Source of the DNA: an uncultured Pelagibacteraceae bacterium
Lineage (GTDB): Bacteria; Pseudomonadota; Alphaproteobacteria; Pelagibacterales; Pelagibacteraceae
Length of the DNA: 64,000 bases
Assembly (NCBI GenBank): GCA_902598125.1
Contig: CACKAJ010000003.1
Span: forward strand, 103,590-167,589
Direction: 5' to 3'
The notes under the pieces are model-generated. The model was not told the DNA's origin. It made no database searches and saw only the letters and a program-made list of their open reading frames with translations. The translations under genes and the position numbers were made by a program. Every line of letters begins with the position of its first letter. The first letter of the stretch is position 1. Shown piece after piece: positions 1 to 9,915 of the stretch.

Positions 1-2043
1 AAATCTGTCTCTATCTTCGGCAAGATCAATCGATGTATACTGTGTACCTAAAATTGGAAGCTTGTTTTCGTGTAAAAATTTTGCAAGTTTGATAGGAGTT
101 TGTCCTCCGAATTGAGTTATTACACCTTTTACATTACCTTTTGATTTCTCTTTTTTAATAATGTTAAAAACATATTCATCAATTAAAGGTTCAAAATATA
201 ATCTATCACTTGTATCGTAATCTGTTGATACAGTTTCCGGATTACAATTGACCATTATAGTTTCATACTTAGCCTCTTTAAGAGCAAAACTAGCTTGGCA
301 ACAACAGTAGTCAAACTCTATTCCTTGACCAATTCTATTTGGACCTCCACCGAGTATTATAATTTTATTTTTGCTAGAAGGGTCAGACTCACATTCTACA
401 TAAGATGAAAAATTTCTTTGATAAGTAGAATACATATACGGCGTAAAAGATTTAAATTCTGCAGCACAAGTATCTACTTTTTTATAAACTGGTAAAACTT
501 TTAACGCAGTTCTTTTCTTTCTAATTAAAGTTTCCGAAGTATTAGTTAGTTCAGATAATTTTTTATCAGAAAATCCGATTGATTTAACATAATTGAATTC
601 ATTGAAAGTTTTTGGAATACCTTTTTTTCTTATTTTGATTTCATTATCTACTATTTCTTTAATTTGGCTTAAAAACCAAGGATCAATTTTTGAAAGTTTA
701 TGTATTTTATTTAAGTTAATTTTTTTTCTTATAGCTTCAGCAACAAGTAAAATTTTATTTGGGATATTTTCTTTTAGCTTCTTTTCTATTTTTTCTTTAC
801 TAAGATTAAATATTTGATCTAATCCTGAGAAACCTGTCTCCAAGGAAACCAAAGCTTTTTGTAAAGACTCTTTAAAGTTTCTGCCTATTGCCATAGCTTC
901 ACCAACAGATTTCATTGATGTACCTAAAACTGCAGCTGAAGTTGAGAATTTTTCAAAGGTAAATCTAGGAATTTTTGTCACTACATAATCTATTGTAGGC
1001 TCAAAAGATGCAGGAGTTACTTTTGTGATTTCGTTTTTTAATTCATCTAAAGTGTACCCAACTGCTAGCTTTGCAGCTACTTTTGCTATTGGAAACCCAG
1101 TTGCTTTAGAAGCTAAAGCAGACGATCTTGAGACTCTTGGGTTCATCTCAATAATCACCATCCTTCCATTTTTTGGATTGATTGCAAATTGAACATTAGA
1201 TCCACCAGTTTCCACTCCAATTTTTCTTAGGCAAGCTAAAGAAGCATTCCTCATTACTTGATACTCTTTGTCAGTTAAAGTAAGCGCAGGAGCAATAGTA
1301 ACGGAGTCCCCAGTATGTATGCCCATAGGATCAACGTTTTCTATCGAACAAATAATAATACAGTTATCATTTTTATCTCTTACTACTTCCATCTCAAATT
1401 CTTTCCAACCCTCCAGACACTCCTCTACTAAAACTTGATTAACAGGTGACTCATGTAATCCATTCTTTATTATCTTAAAAAACTCTTTTTTATTTTTAGC
1501 AATACCACCACCCAATCCGCCAAGAGTGAAAGCTGGTCTAATTATTGCAGGTAATCCAATTTGTTTTAATGCATTAGCGGACTGATTAAAATTATTTACA
1601 ATTTTTGATTTAGGAAGATCTAAACCAATCTCGATCATGTTTTTTCTAAACTTTTTTCTATCTTCAGCATTAGATATTGCTTTTGAATTTGCACCTATTA
1701 GTTCAATTTTATATTTTTTGAGAATTCCTTTTTTTTCAGCCTCCATTGCTAAATTTAATGCAGTTTGACCTCCCATAGTTGGTAAAATTGCATCAGGTTT
1801 TTCTTTAATAAGAATTTGCTCAAGAACTTCAATCGTAATAGGCTCGATATAGGTTTTATCTGCAACATTTGGATCAGTCATTATAGTTGCTGGATTAGAG
1901 TTAATTAAAATTACTTTAAATCCCTCGTCTTTTAATGCTTTACATGCTTGAGTTCCTGAGTAATCAAATTCACAAGCTTGTCCAATGATAATTGGTCCAG
2001 CTCCAACAACTAAAATCTTTTTAATATCTTTTCTTTTTGGCAT
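1..2043 (-). CDS. carB: carbamoyl-phosphate synthase large subunit, 3' end outside window
   Basis: Makes carbamoyl phosphate for pyrimidine and arginine synthesis from bicarbonate, ATP and ammonia delivered by CarA. About 681 N-terminal codons are visible of a protein usually near 1,080 residues: the whole first ATP-grasp half and the start of the second. The N-terminus reads [20 protein letters not shown] followed by [16 protein letters not shown], the family hallmark, and the last visible residues ([16 protein letters not shown]) match the start of the second half. The ATG lies inside the end of carA (23-nt overlap), so the two are translationally coupled. The ORF track omits it because it runs off the edge. 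No frameshift seen in the parts read. Confidence 0.96.
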   Translation of the reverse strand, partial: MPKRKDIKKILVVGAGPIIIGQACEFDYSGTQACKALKDEGFKVILINSNPATIMTDPNVADKTYIEPITIEVLEQILIKEKPDAILPTMGGQTALNLAMEAEKKGILKKYKIELIGANSKAISNAEDRKKFRKNMIEIGLDLPKSKIVNNFNQSANALKQIGLPAIIRPAFTLGGLGGGIAKNKKEFFKIIKNGLHESPVNQVLVEECLEGWKEFEMEVVRDKNDNCIIICSIENVDPMGIHTGDSVTIAPALTLTDKEYQVMRNASLACLRKIGVETGGSNVQFAINPKNGRMVIIEMNPRVSRSSALASKATGFPIAKVAAKLAVGYTLDELKNEITKVTPASFEPTIDYVVTKIPRFTFEKFSTSAAVLGTSMKSVGEAMAIGRNFKESLQKALVSLETGFSGLDQIFNLSKEKIEKKLKENIPNKILLVAEAIRKKINLNKIHKLSKIDPWFLSQIKEIVDNEIKIRKKGIPKTFNEFNYVKSIGFSDKKLSELTNTSETLIRKKRTALKVLPVYKKVDTCAAEFKSFTPYMYSTYQRNFSSYVECESDPSSKNKIIILGGGPNRIGQGIEFDYCCCQASFALKEAKYETIMVNCNPETVSTDYDTSDRLYFEPLIDEYVFNIIKKEKSKGNVKGVITQFGGQTPIKLAKFLHENKLPILGTQYTSIDLAEDRDRF

Positions 2044-3229
2044 TTTTTTTCATATAATTTACAAATTTTTCAAATAAATAAACACTATCCTGTGGACCAG
2101 GGTTGGACTCAGGATGATATTGTACAGAATAAACAGGTTTGTTTTTTAATTTTAATCCTTCAATACTGTTATCAAAAAGAGATTGGTGAGTAATTTGTAT
2201 ATTTTTTTTTAAACTACTTTTCACAACTTCAAATCCATGGTTTTGACTGGTAATTTCTACACGCCCATTAATTAAATTTTTGACTGGATGATTTGCACCT
2301 CTATGACCAAGACTCATTTTTTTTGTCTTTGCACCCAATGCTAAAGCAAGAATTTGATGACCTAGACAAATACCGAATACAGGTAAATTATTTTTAATTA
2401 ATTCTTTTATTATTGGTACGGCATATTTACCTGTTGCAGCTGGATCACCTGGTCCATTAGATAGAAAAACTCCATTTGGTTTTAATTTAATTATATCTGT
2501 TGCTAATGTTTTGCACGAGACTACAGTAACTTTACAATTAAAATCTGAAAAGTATCTTAAAATATTTTTTTTTACTCCATAATCTATCGCGACAACGTGA
2601 AAGTTTTTTTTGTTATTTCTTACAAAACCTGACTCTTTTTTCCATGTTTTATAACCTTTCCAAGTGTAATTCTTCTTCGTAGAAACTTTTTGAGCTAAAT
2701 CTAAATCTTTAAGACCACTCCAATTTTGGGTTTGTCTAAGAAGTTTTTTTATATTTAGTTTATTATTTTTGGAGAATGATATGGTTCCTTTCGGAGCCCC
2801 TTTATCTCTAATAAAATTTGTAAGATTTCTTGTGTCGATGCCAGTGATGCCTACAATTTTATTTTTCCTTAGCCATTCATCAAGGTGTTTAAGCGCTCTA
2901 TAGTTAGAAGGATTTGTAATCTCAGAATTTATGATAACTCCCTTAGTCCAGATTTTATTAGATTCATGATCTTCTAAGTTAGTTCCAACATTTCCAACAT
3001 GGGGAAATGTAAAATTAATAATTTGCTCAGCGTAAGATGGGTCTGATATTATTTCTTGATAACCAGTGATAGAGGTATTAAAACACACTTCCCCTGTAGC
3101 AGTACCTTGATAACCTAGCCCTAAACCTTTAAAAAATTTACCGTTTTGTAGAATTAAAATAGCAGTGGAATCGATCTTATTAAGATTTTTAATTGAGTTT
3201 ATATTTTGAATAGAAGGTTTCAAATACAA
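2021..3229 (-). CDS. carA: carbamoyl-phosphate synthase small (glutaminase) subunit
   Basis: Hydrolyses glutamine and passes ammonia to CarB. The N-terminal CPSase domain carries [15 protein letters not shown] (about residues 46-60). The C-terminal class I amidotransferase domain has the nucleophile motif GICLGHQ and the HPE of the His-Glu pair ([10 protein letters not shown]). 402 aa, usual length. No in-frame ATG exists near the 5' end, so the start is a TTG (3229) or further in. The residues before the conserved [14 protein letters not shown] are a short extension common in alphaproteobacterial CarA. Upstream of carB with overlap; divergent from yqeY. Confidence 0.95.
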   Translation of the reverse strand: MYLKPSIQNINSIKNLNKIDSTAILILQNGKFFKGLGLGYQGTATGEVCFNTSITGYQEIISDPSYAEQIINFTFPHVGNVGTNLEDHESNKIWTKGVIINSEITNPSNYRALKHLDEWLRKNKIVGITGIDTRNLTNFIRDKGAPKGTISFSKNNKLNIKKLLRQTQNWSGLKDLDLAQKVSTKKNYTWKGYKTWKKESGFVRNNKKNFHVVAIDYGVKKNILRYFSDFNCKVTVVSCKTLATDIIKLKPNGVFLSNGPGDPAATGKYAVPIIKELIKNNLPVFGICLGHQILALALGAKTKKMSLGHRGANHPVKNLINGRVEITSQNHGFEVVKSSLKKNIQITHQSLFDNSIEGLKLKNKPVYSVQYHPESNPGPQDSVYLFEKFVNYMKKNAKKKRY

Positions 3230-3271
3230 CTCATGAGTTAAAGTAAAAAACTTATAAACATGATTTTGCGC

Positions 3272-3300
3272 AACATATGAAATAGTAATAAAATCGTCAA
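3272..3300 (-). promoter_or_regulatory. putative sigma-70 promoter for carAB
   Basis: Read on the minus strand there is TTGACG, a 17-nt spacer, then TATGTT. This fits the housekeeping consensus at 5/6 and 4/6 with ideal spacing. It would start transcription about 35 nt before the TTG start of carA. Pattern match by eye only. Confidence 0.5.
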
Positions 3301-3349
3301 GAAAGTTCTTTTTAATTATCTAAGAATTGTGATTAAAATAATTTTAAAC

Positions 3350-3805
3350 ATGTCTTTGAAAAAGCAAATCGAAGAAAAATTAAATGAAGCACTTAAGGCT
3401 AAGGATAAGAGCACGTATCCAACCCTTAGGTTAGTAGTATCAGCCATAAAAGATGCTGAGATAGCAGGTCGAACCAAAGGTCAAAAAGGGATGTCAGATA
3501 GTGAATTAACCTCTATTTTAAAAAAAATGATTAAACAGAGAAACGAGTCGTGCGAAGTGTATAAAAAAGCAGGACGGAAAGAACTTCTAGAAAATGAAAC
3601 TAAAGAAATAGAAGTTATAAGTGCATTTTTACCTAAACAACTTAGCGAAGCTGAGACTAAAAAAATATGTGAGGAAGCCATAAAATCATCCGGGGCATCT
3701 TCAATGAAAGATATGGGAAAAGTCATGGGAATTTTAAAATCAAAACATGCAGACACACTTGATTTTTCAAAAGTAAGCTCAATTATAAAAGAACTATTGC
3801 ATTAA
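3350..3805 (+). CDS. yqeY: GatB/YqeY domain protein
   Basis: Small helical protein of the YqeY family, related to the tail domain of amidotransferase subunit GatB that contacts tRNA; its exact role is unsettled. Family features seen: LNEALKAKDK near the start, TLRLVVSAIKDAEI, and the C-terminal DMGKVMGIL segment. The ORF track starts at a GTG (3329). I prefer the ATG at 3350 (MSLKKQIEEKL), giving 151 aa, the usual length, and the usual N-terminus. No clear ribosome-binding site precedes it. It abuts dnaG without a gap, the standard yqeY-dnaG-rpoD arrangement of alphaproteobacteria. Confidence 0.9.
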   Translation: MSLKKQIEEKLNEALKAKDKSTYPTLRLVVSAIKDAEIAGRTKGQKGMSDSELTSILKKMIKQRNESCEVYKKAGRKELLENETKEIEVISAFLPKQLSEAETKKICEEAIKSSGASSMKDMGKVMGILKSKHADTLDFSKVSSIIKELLH

Positions 3806-5593
3806 ATGAAATATCCAAAAGAATATCTTGATGAAATAAAATTAAGATTAAAAGTGTCTCAAGTAGTGGGAAAAACAGTTCAATTAAAAAAAAGAGGAAA
3901 AGAGTTTATTGGGCTTTCGCCCTTCAAGAACGAAAAAAGTCCATCCTTCACCGTCAATGATGAAAAGGAATTTTACCATTGTTTTAGTAGTGGTGAGCAT
4001 GGAAATATTTTTGATTTTGTAATGAAAACAAAATCTATGGGCTTTGGTGAAGCTGTAAGAATTTTGGCTGCAGAAGCCGGAATGCAACCTTTTAGATTTT
4101 CAAACTTCGATAGAAAAAAAGATTTAAGATTTCAAAATTACAAAAGCATTTTAAGAGATTATTCAAATTTCTTTAATCAGCAATTATTTGATGTCAATAA
4201 CAGCGAAGCGTTAGAATATCTAAAAAAGAGGGGATTGAACAAAAAAATTATTGAAGAGTTTCATTTAGGTTATGTTCCCTGGAAAAATAATTTTTATAAT
4301 GATTTGATTAAAAAATATTCAGAAGAAGAAATAAATCTAACGGGATTGTTTTACAAAAATGAAAAAACAGGTAGATATGTAGATCGTTTTAATTCAAGGA
4401 TAATTTTTCCTGTAAATAATTTATCTGAAGATACCATTGCATTTGGAGGAAGAATAATTAAAGAGAGCAAATTTGCAAAGTACATTAATTCTCCAGAGAC
4501 TGAATTTTATAAGAAAGGAAATATCATTTTTAATTTGGATAAAGCTAAAAATATGAGATCAGAGACAGATGAAGTATTAATTGTAGAGGGTTATATGGAT
4601 GTTGTAAGTGTTTATTCATCTGGAGTAAAAAATGTAGTTGCAAACTCGGGCACAGCTCTTACTGATAGGCAAATCAACTTAATTTGGAAATTTTTTTCCA
4701 ACCCAACTATATGTTTAGATGGAGATGATAGCGGACAGAAGGCTGCTTTAAGAATTGCTGAAAAGTTATTTCCTTTGATAAATGAAAAAAATAAAATTTT
4801 TTTTTCGATAATGCCCGAAGGAAAAGATCCGGATGATTTTATAAAACAAAATGGTAAAGATGGATTATTAAAATTGTTAAAAAGAAAGGAAATTATCCAA
4901 TCATTTATTTGGAATTATCATCTTAACAATATTGATTTAAGTAATCCTTACGAGATATCAAAATTTGAAAAAGAAATTAAAAAACTTTCTTATTCAATTC
5001 AAGATGAAACATTAAAAAAATATGTTTTAGAGGATTATTTAGAAAAAATTAGAAAATTAACTCCAATTCAATCTTTTGATCAAAGAAAAAAACTTTCTAG
5101 ATTTGAGAAGAAAAAAGATTATAGGATACTTAAAGAAACTAAAATTTTGCATCAAAAAAGAAAAAATTTATCAAAAATACAAATTTTAGAATTTTCAATT
5201 TTATATATTATTTTAAATAATTTCAAAGTAGCTTCAAAAAAATTAGAAGAGTTATCTGAAATTAACTTTTTAACTGAAAACAATGAGGCGCTTAAAAATA
5301 AAATTTTAAATTCAGTCACTCATGACGAAAGTGGAGAAATAATTATGAATTCTATAAATACAGAATATGAAAAAATTATTAACACAATAAATGAAAACAC
5401 AAATATTCAGATGATAATTCAAAATAAATCAGATCAAGATGTTTTAAATTTGCTCACCGATCTAATTCTTGACCATAAAGAGCAAAACAATTTAAAAAAA
5501 ATAGAATCTCTCGAGCAAAAATTGATTAATAACTTAGACGAAAACTCTTATTCGGAACTAATTAAGCTCAAAAGCCAGCTAAATAGGGATTAA
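3806..5593 (+). CDS. dnaG: DNA primase with degenerate zinc-binding site
   Basis: Synthesises RNA primers at the replication fork with DnaB. Order: N-terminal zinc-binding region (about 1-100), RNA polymerase core with TOPRIM fold (VEGYMDVV near 258; DGDDSGQ near 304), and a divergent C-terminal helicase-binding region. 595 aa, normal length. Three of the four usual Zn ligands are gone: the CPFH position reads SPFK (S38, K41) and the HCFGCG position reads HCFSSG (C59 kept, S62). The acidic TOPRIM residues are intact, so the enzyme should be active. It starts directly at the yqeY stop; rpoD follows after 51 nt. Confidence 0.96.
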   Translation: MKYPKEYLDEIKLRLKVSQVVGKTVQLKKRGKEFIGLSPFKNEKSPSFTVNDEKEFYHCFSSGEHGNIFDFVMKTKSMGFGEAVRILAAEAGMQPFRFSNFDRKKDLRFQNYKSILRDYSNFFNQQLFDVNNSEALEYLKKRGLNKKIIEEFHLGYVPWKNNFYNDLIKKYSEEEINLTGLFYKNEKTGRYVDRFNSRIIFPVNNLSEDTIAFGGRIIKESKFAKYINSPETEFYKKGNIIFNLDKAKNMRSETDEVLIVEGYMDVVSVYSSGVKNVVANSGTALTDRQINLIWKFFSNPTICLDGDDSGQKAALRIAEKLFPLINEKNKIFFSIMPEGKDPDDFIKQNGKDGLLKLLKRKEIIQSFIWNYHLNNIDLSNPYEISKFEKEIKKLSYSIQDETLKKYVLEDYLEKIRKLTPIQSFDQRKKLSRFEKKKDYRILKETKILHQKRKNLSKIQILEFSILYIILNNFKVASKKLEELSEINFLTENNEALKNKILNSVTHDESGEIIMNSINTEYEKIINTINENTNIQMIIQNKSDQDVLNLLTDLILDHKEQNNLKKIESLEQKLINNLDENSYSELIKLKSQLNRD

Positions 5594-5644
5594 AAAAGCA
5601 TAGATTTTTTAAACTTAGTCATTATATATAACACTCTATTCAAT

Positions 5645-7519
5645 ATGGCTGAAAAACTCATAACTAAATCTTTTGAAAGACTTCTAGATAAAGGCAAACA
5701 CAGAGGTTTTATAACCTATGAGGAATTGGGTAAATCGCTTGGAAAAAGAAATAGCACAAATGATAACATTGAACGTGCATTTTTAATCTTAGTTGATGAA
5801 AAAATTACGTTAGTTGAAAAAAAATCTCAATATCAATCAAATAAAAAAAAAGAGACAACAACTCAAACCGAAGACAAAACATCTGATAAAAGTGACGATC
5901 CTATTAGAATGTATCTTAGAGAAATGGGTGGGGTTGAGCTCCTTTCTAGAGAGGGTGAAATTGCAATAGCTAAAAGGATTGAGGCAGGAAAAGATGTTAT
6001 GATTAACGCGCTAACCCAAAGCCCTATCGTAGGAAAAAAAATATTTGAATGGAAAGAACAAATAGAAAATCAACAGATGCTAGTAAGAGATATCATTGAC
6101 ATAGATTCTACTTACGAAGATTTTGAAGCTTCAAATGAAGATGATGATTTAAAGATAAGCAAAAAAGCAAAACCTAAAAAAGATAAAGAAAAAGAAAAAA
6201 ACGATGAGGCTAATGAGAAAAAAGATGAAAATTCCAATAGTGAAGACGATGAATTTAATGTCTCTTTAGCAAAAATGGAAGAAGAAATAAAACCTAAAAT
6301 TATAAATATTTTAGATTCATTAAATAAAAATTATTCCAAACTTCAAAAGTATCAAATCGAAAAACTTGAATGTTTACTTGAGTCCAAAGAATTATCAATT
6401 TCAAAAAGTAAAAATTTTAAGAAGATACAAGAAATTTTAGTAGATAATTTTAAAAACTTACAATTAGCTCCTCACGTAGTCGAAGAACTTGTACAATCTC
6501 ATTACAAAGAAAATAAAAAGATAGTTTCTCTAGAGGGTGTCTTGCTAAGATTAGCTATGGATAACAAAATTTCTCGTGAAGAATTCTTAAAATATTATGT
6601 TGGGAATGAAATAAATCCAAAATTTGAAAGCTTTTTAAAAGAAAATCAAACTTGGAAGTCTTTCTTTAAAAAATATAAAAAAGATTTCAAAGAAATAAAA
6701 GATAGATTAATAGAATTTAGTAAAAAAATTGGTTTATCTGTAGGTGAATTTAAAAAGTTAGTAAGTAGAATTCAAAAAGGTGAGAGAGAGTCTAGAATAG
6801 CCAAAAAAGAGATGGTAGAAGCAAATTTAAGACTAGTTATCTCTATTGCTAAGAAATACACTAATCGAGGTCTTCAATTTTTAGATTTAATTCAAGAAGG
6901 AAACATTGGCTTGATGAAAGCTGTCGATAAGTTTGAATATAGGCGGGGCTACAAGTTCTCTACTTACGCAACCTGGTGGATTAGACAAGCTATAACTAGG
7001 TCGATAGCTGATCAAGCTCGAACAATTAGAATACCAGTTCATATGATTGAAACAATAAACAAAATTGTTAGAACACAAAGACAAATTATGAGTGAGTTCG
7101 GTAGAGAACCCACACCAGAAGAGTTGGCAAAAAAGTTAGCTATGCCACTTGAAAAAGTAAGAAAAGTTTTAAAAATTGCAAAAGAGCCAGTGTCTTTAGA
7201 AACGCCAGTAGGAGATGAAGAAGATAGTAGTTTAGGTGATTTCATAGAAGATAAAAATGCTCTTCAGCCATTAGATACAGCTATTCAATCTAATTTGAGC
7301 GAGTCTACTACAAAAATTTTAGCATCTTTGACACCTAGGGAGGAGAGAGTGTTAAGGATGAGGTTCGGAATTGGAATGAATACCGATCACACCTTAGAAG
7401 AAGTAGGTTTGCAGTTTTCAGTGACAAGAGAAAGAATAAGACAAATAGAAGCAAAGGCATTGAGAAAATTAAAACATCCAAGCAGATCTAAACAATTAAA
7501 AAGTTTTCTTGAAAAATAG
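5645..7519 (+). CDS. rpoD: RNA polymerase primary sigma factor (sigma-70)
   Basis: Housekeeping sigma factor. Region 1.1 occupies about residues 1-80, and region 1.2 starts at [11 protein letters not shown] (about 86). A charged Lys/Glu-rich insert (about 170-205) sits in the non-conserved region before region 2. Region 2 includes [18 protein letters not shown] and [13 protein letters not shown] (melting and -10 recognition). Region 3 is [12 protein letters not shown], and region 4.2 carries the helix-turn-helix [18 protein letters not shown] near 590, which reads the -35 box. 624 aa, full length. Follows dnaG as in most proteobacteria. A TATATAAC stretch in the 51-nt gap could be a -10 box. 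Confidence 0.98.
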   Translation: MAEKLITKSFERLLDKGKHRGFITYEELGKSLGKRNSTNDNIERAFLILVDEKITLVEKKSQYQSNKKKETTTQTEDKTSDKSDDPIRMYLREMGGVELLSREGEIAIAKRIEAGKDVMINALTQSPIVGKKIFEWKEQIENQQMLVRDIIDIDSTYEDFEASNEDDDLKISKKAKPKKDKEKEKNDEANEKKDENSNSEDDEFNVSLAKMEEEIKPKIINILDSLNKNYSKLQKYQIEKLECLLESKELSISKSKNFKKIQEILVDNFKNLQLAPHVVEELVQSHYKENKKIVSLEGVLLRLAMDNKISREEFLKYYVGNEINPKFESFLKENQTWKSFFKKYKKDFKEIKDRLIEFSKKIGLSVGEFKKLVSRIQKGERESRIAKKEMVEANLRLVISIAKKYTNRGLQFLDLIQEGNIGLMKAVDKFEYRRGYKFSTYATWWIRQAITRSIADQARTIRIPVHMIETINKIVRTQRQIMSEFGREPTPEELAKKLAMPLEKVRKVLKIAKEPVSLETPVGDEEDSSLGDFIEDKNALQPLDTAIQSNLSESTTKILASLTPREERVLRMRFGIGMNTDHTLEEVGLQFSVTRERIRQIEAKALRKLKHPSRSKQLKSFLEK

Positions 7520-7550
7520 CTGATAACTTCTTTAAATATAAACAATAAAA

Positions 7551-8327
7551 ATGTCTTTTGCATTAAAAAGAAAATTTCCACAAACCTATAATATTTTTAA
7601 AAAATTTGAAAAATATGTTCCTGCTTTTACAAAACTTTGGGATAAAAAAAGTTATCTTGTTAATTTAAAAATAGTTTCAATGCTAAGATATTGGAGACAT
7701 TATCCAAGGCTAAAAGCAGAAGCAGATATTGTTTATAATTATTATAATGGTGGAGACTTTATAGATATTGGTGCATATGAGGGCATTTACTCATTTCTTC
7801 TTGCTCCAAAAGCGAAATTAAATGATACTTTTGTATCATGTGAACCTAATACTAAAGAAAAACAAGTTCTCACCGAAAATTTAAATATTTTAAAAAGACA
7901 TTTTAAAAAGTTAAAATTTGTTATTGAATTTAATCCTGTTGGAGATGGAAACGATGTAATCGAGACTCCCACTCTTTACGGCCATCCAGTATTTACAAAA
8001 AAAAATAAAAATTATTCTAATGAAATTGATGGAAGCATCTCAGTTAAATCAATTTCTATTGATGAGTTGGTAAGAATTAACAATTTAAAACCAAAGTTTA
8101 TAAAAATTGATGTTGAAGGTGCAGAATTCGGAGTCCTTCAAGGTATGACTGAGGTTTTTGAAAAACATATGCCTTCAATCATGATTGAAAAACATCCGAC
8201 ACTCATACCTAAGAACCTTAAAATTTCCCAAATAGATAATTTTTTAGTTGAAAAAGGCTATAGGATTAATAGGTCAATTTTCAAAGATGATATAGCTATC
8301 ACTGAAATCTGGGAAAAATCTAAGTAA
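7551..8327 (+). CDS. FkbM-family SAM-dependent methyltransferase
   Basis: Probable O-methyltransferase, likely acting on a glycan or small molecule; the substrate cannot be told. The Rossmann SAM-binding motif is FIDIGAYEGIYSFLLA (about 68-83), and the FkbM signature FIKIDVEGAEFGVLQG sits near 183-198. No signal peptide or membrane segment. 258 aa, typical. It lies alone between rpoD and a tRNA gene, 31 nt after rpoD, not a core position for the rpoD locus, so it may be an accessory gene. Confidence is high for the family and low for the function. Confidence 0.85.
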   Translation: MSFALKRKFPQTYNIFKKFEKYVPAFTKLWDKKSYLVNLKIVSMLRYWRHYPRLKAEADIVYNYYNGGDFIDIGAYEGIYSFLLAPKAKLNDTFVSCEPNTKEKQVLTENLNILKRHFKKLKFVIEFNPVGDGNDVIETPTLYGHPVFTKKNKNYSNEIDGSISVKSISIDELVRINNLKPKFIKIDVEGAEFGVLQGMTEVFEKHMPSIMIEKHPTLIPKNLKISQIDNFLVEKGYRINRSIFKDDIAITEIWEKSK

Positions 8328-8393
8328 CCTCAAAACCTTAATAACTATCTCTTGAAGGTTAGGTCAAACACTTGTAAAAAAGGTTTTATTAAA

Positions 8394-8470
8394 GGGCCTG
8401 TAGCTCAGTTGGTTAGAGCAGTACACTCATAATGTATTGGTCCCAGGTTCGAGTCCTGGCGGGCCCACCA
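8394..8470 (+). tRNA. tRNA with CAT anticodon (elongator Met or Ile2)
   Basis: Full cloverleaf readable: acceptor GGGCCTG pairing with the 3' side before CCA, D-arm GCTC..GAGC, anticodon stem GTACA/TGTAT around loop CTCATAA with anticodon CAT, T-arm with GGTTCGAGTCC, and an encoded CCA end. CAT is used by elongator tRNA-Met and by the lysidine-modified tRNA-Ile2. The loop fits both, and sequence alone cannot settle it. It is not initiator-like, because the first acceptor pair is a proper G-C. Ends 4 nt before the 3' end of convergent mlaC. Confidence 0.95.
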
Positions 8471-8474
8471 AATA

Positions 8475-9071
8475 TTAATTGTTAATAAACTCTTCAAGTT
8501 TTTGTATCAGAATTTCAACTTTGTTATCATTAGAACTTAAAATTGAGGAAAATTCCTCTTTTTGAGTTCGAGCTAAACTTAATCCTTCTACAATCAAGTC
8601 TCTTATAAGAGGCTTCTCCGGATTCTTCGTGTAAATCCTCCAATCAATTTTAATTTTTGGACCACCATCTACTGGGACTATTTGAGAGTTTACAATAGTA
8701 TAATTTACGCTTTTTTTATCTGCCTCTATTACTTTAAAATCACTATTCGAATAATCTGATAATCTTGAAGTTAAGCTTTTTAGAAAATATTTTTCAAAAG
8801 TATTTTGATATTTAATTAAAATTTGCTTTTCAGAGGATTTTCTAATTTCCCCTAATGTATATAAACTTAAAGCTTTAATATCTACATTTTCAAGAGCTAT
8901 TTCTTCAACAAATTTTGCTTTCTCATCATCAGTTAAATTTTTATCTGACAATTTACTTATGACTTCAGTTACAAGTTCAGAAACAAACTCTTTTGGATCA
9001 GTACTGTAAGCAAATAATGAAGTATGTATTATGAAAATATAAGTAATTAAATAAACACAAATTTTATTCAT
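8475..9071 (-). CDS. mlaC: MlaC-like periplasmic phospholipid-binding protein
   Basis: Tgt2/MlaC family. These periplasmic carriers move phospholipid between the MlaA outer-membrane complex and the inner-membrane MlaFEDB transporter. The N-terminus (MNKICVYLITYIFIIHTSLFAYS) is a signal peptide. The mature part matches the family: a helical first half with LYTLGEIRK, a YxxxFEKYFLKSL segment, and a beta-rich part with the IDWRIYT and IRDLIVEGLS motifs. 198 aa, usual length. Eight nt downstream of mlaA on the same strand, the common alphaproteobacterial mlaA-mlaC pair. The transporter genes mlaFED are not in the window. Confidence 0.85.
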   Translation of the reverse strand: MNKICVYLITYIFIIHTSLFAYSTDPKEFVSELVTEVISKLSDKNLTDDEKAKFVEEIALENVDIKALSLYTLGEIRKSSEKQILIKYQNTFEKYFLKSLTSRLSDYSNSDFKVIEADKKSVNYTIVNSQIVPVDGGPKIKIDWRIYTKNPEKPLIRDLIVEGLSLARTQKEEFSSILSSNDNKVEILIQKLEEFINN

Positions 9072-9079
9072 TGTTTAAA

Positions 9080-9823
9080 TTAATTATCTAACCCGCCCCA
9101 GTCGTCTTCCTCTTTTATAGAATTATTAATTTTATTTTCTCTATCTTGTAAGTAAATACTTTTTAAAGAAGAATATAAATCTATAGAATTTGCCTCCAAA
9201 CTTTCAAAATTTTTATCATTATCAGCTCGAAAATCGATCGAGCTTGTTATCTTAACTGAGTAATAATCTAAAGTATTTCCAGACGTACTTAACAATTCTT
9301 TTTCTCTTAGTGTAATGTGTGCAAAAGGATCTACAAAAGTGTCTGCGAGCATCCCGAGCGAGTCTCTTAATGTTGATGGTCCTAAAATTGGAAGAACAAA
9401 ATAACATCCTGGTCCAAAACCGTAATGTCCTAAAGTTTGTCCCACATCCTCATTATGAGGTATTAAGCCAATTTTTTCTGCTGGATTCAAGAAACCAAAA
9501 ATACCTACAGTTGAGTTAATTGCAAAGCTACCGACCGAATGTCCAAGTTGTTTAAAATTTCCTTGTAAGATATTATTAGGTATAGACAAAAGCGTACTAA
9601 TATTTGATGTAAAATTACTTGTGCCTTTTTTAATTGGATCAGGTAATTTATTATATCCTTTGGCTAGTGGTTCGAAGACTAGGTCATCAAAAGCCATATT
9701 AAATTTAAAAATTGCTCTACTTGTGTTTTCAAAACATTCTTCTGTAGACTGTGCATTAGGTGCAAAAGTTAATAAAATAACTAGAACTGACAGTAAAATT
9801 TTTAAATTTTTAATAAGATACAT
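9080..9823 (-). CDS. mlaA: MlaA/VacJ family outer-membrane lipid asymmetry protein
   Basis: Removes misplaced phospholipid from the outer leaflet of the outer membrane. Family motifs seen: FNMAFDDLVFEPLAKGYNKL, SNFTSNISTLLSIPNNILQG, FAINSTVGIFGFLNPA, the GLIPHNEDVGQTLGHYGFG block and GPSTLRDSLGMLADTFVDP. 247 aa. A signal peptide is present (MYLIKNLKILLSVLVILLTFAPNAQS), but no lipobox cysteine follows the hydrophobic core; the first Cys comes later in TEECFENTSR. It therefore looks like a signal-peptidase-I product, not a lipoprotein, unlike E. coli MlaA. Divergent from the AmpD-like gene. Confidence 0.9.
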   Translation of the reverse strand: MYLIKNLKILLSVLVILLTFAPNAQSTEECFENTSRAIFKFNMAFDDLVFEPLAKGYNKLPDPIKKGTSNFTSNISTLLSIPNNILQGNFKQLGHSVGSFAINSTVGIFGFLNPAEKIGLIPHNEDVGQTLGHYGFGPGCYFVLPILGPSTLRDSLGMLADTFVDPFAHITLREKELLSTSGNTLDYYSVKITSSIDFRADNDKNFESLEANSIDLYSSLKSIYLQDRENKINNSIKEEDDWGGLDN

Positions 9824-9915
9824 AATGGCTATATATATAATTTTAATCTATTATCTATATAAATTTAAGCTTAAAAATGTTTAAATTATGCAAATAAAAA
9901 GCCCCATCTTAGATT

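Noticed and set aside
593-817. 74-aa plus-strand ORF at the left end
   Set aside because: Overlaps carB on the opposite strand; Phe/Ile/Ser-rich composition is what antisense of a Lys/Glu-rich gene gives.
8332-8387. AAAACCTT ... AAGGTTTT inverted repeat between the FkbM gene and the tRNA
   Set aside because: Arms of 8 bp are separated by 40 nt and made of common AT-rich words; a competing AACCTT/AAGGTT pairing exists and no U-run follows. Not a credible terminator.
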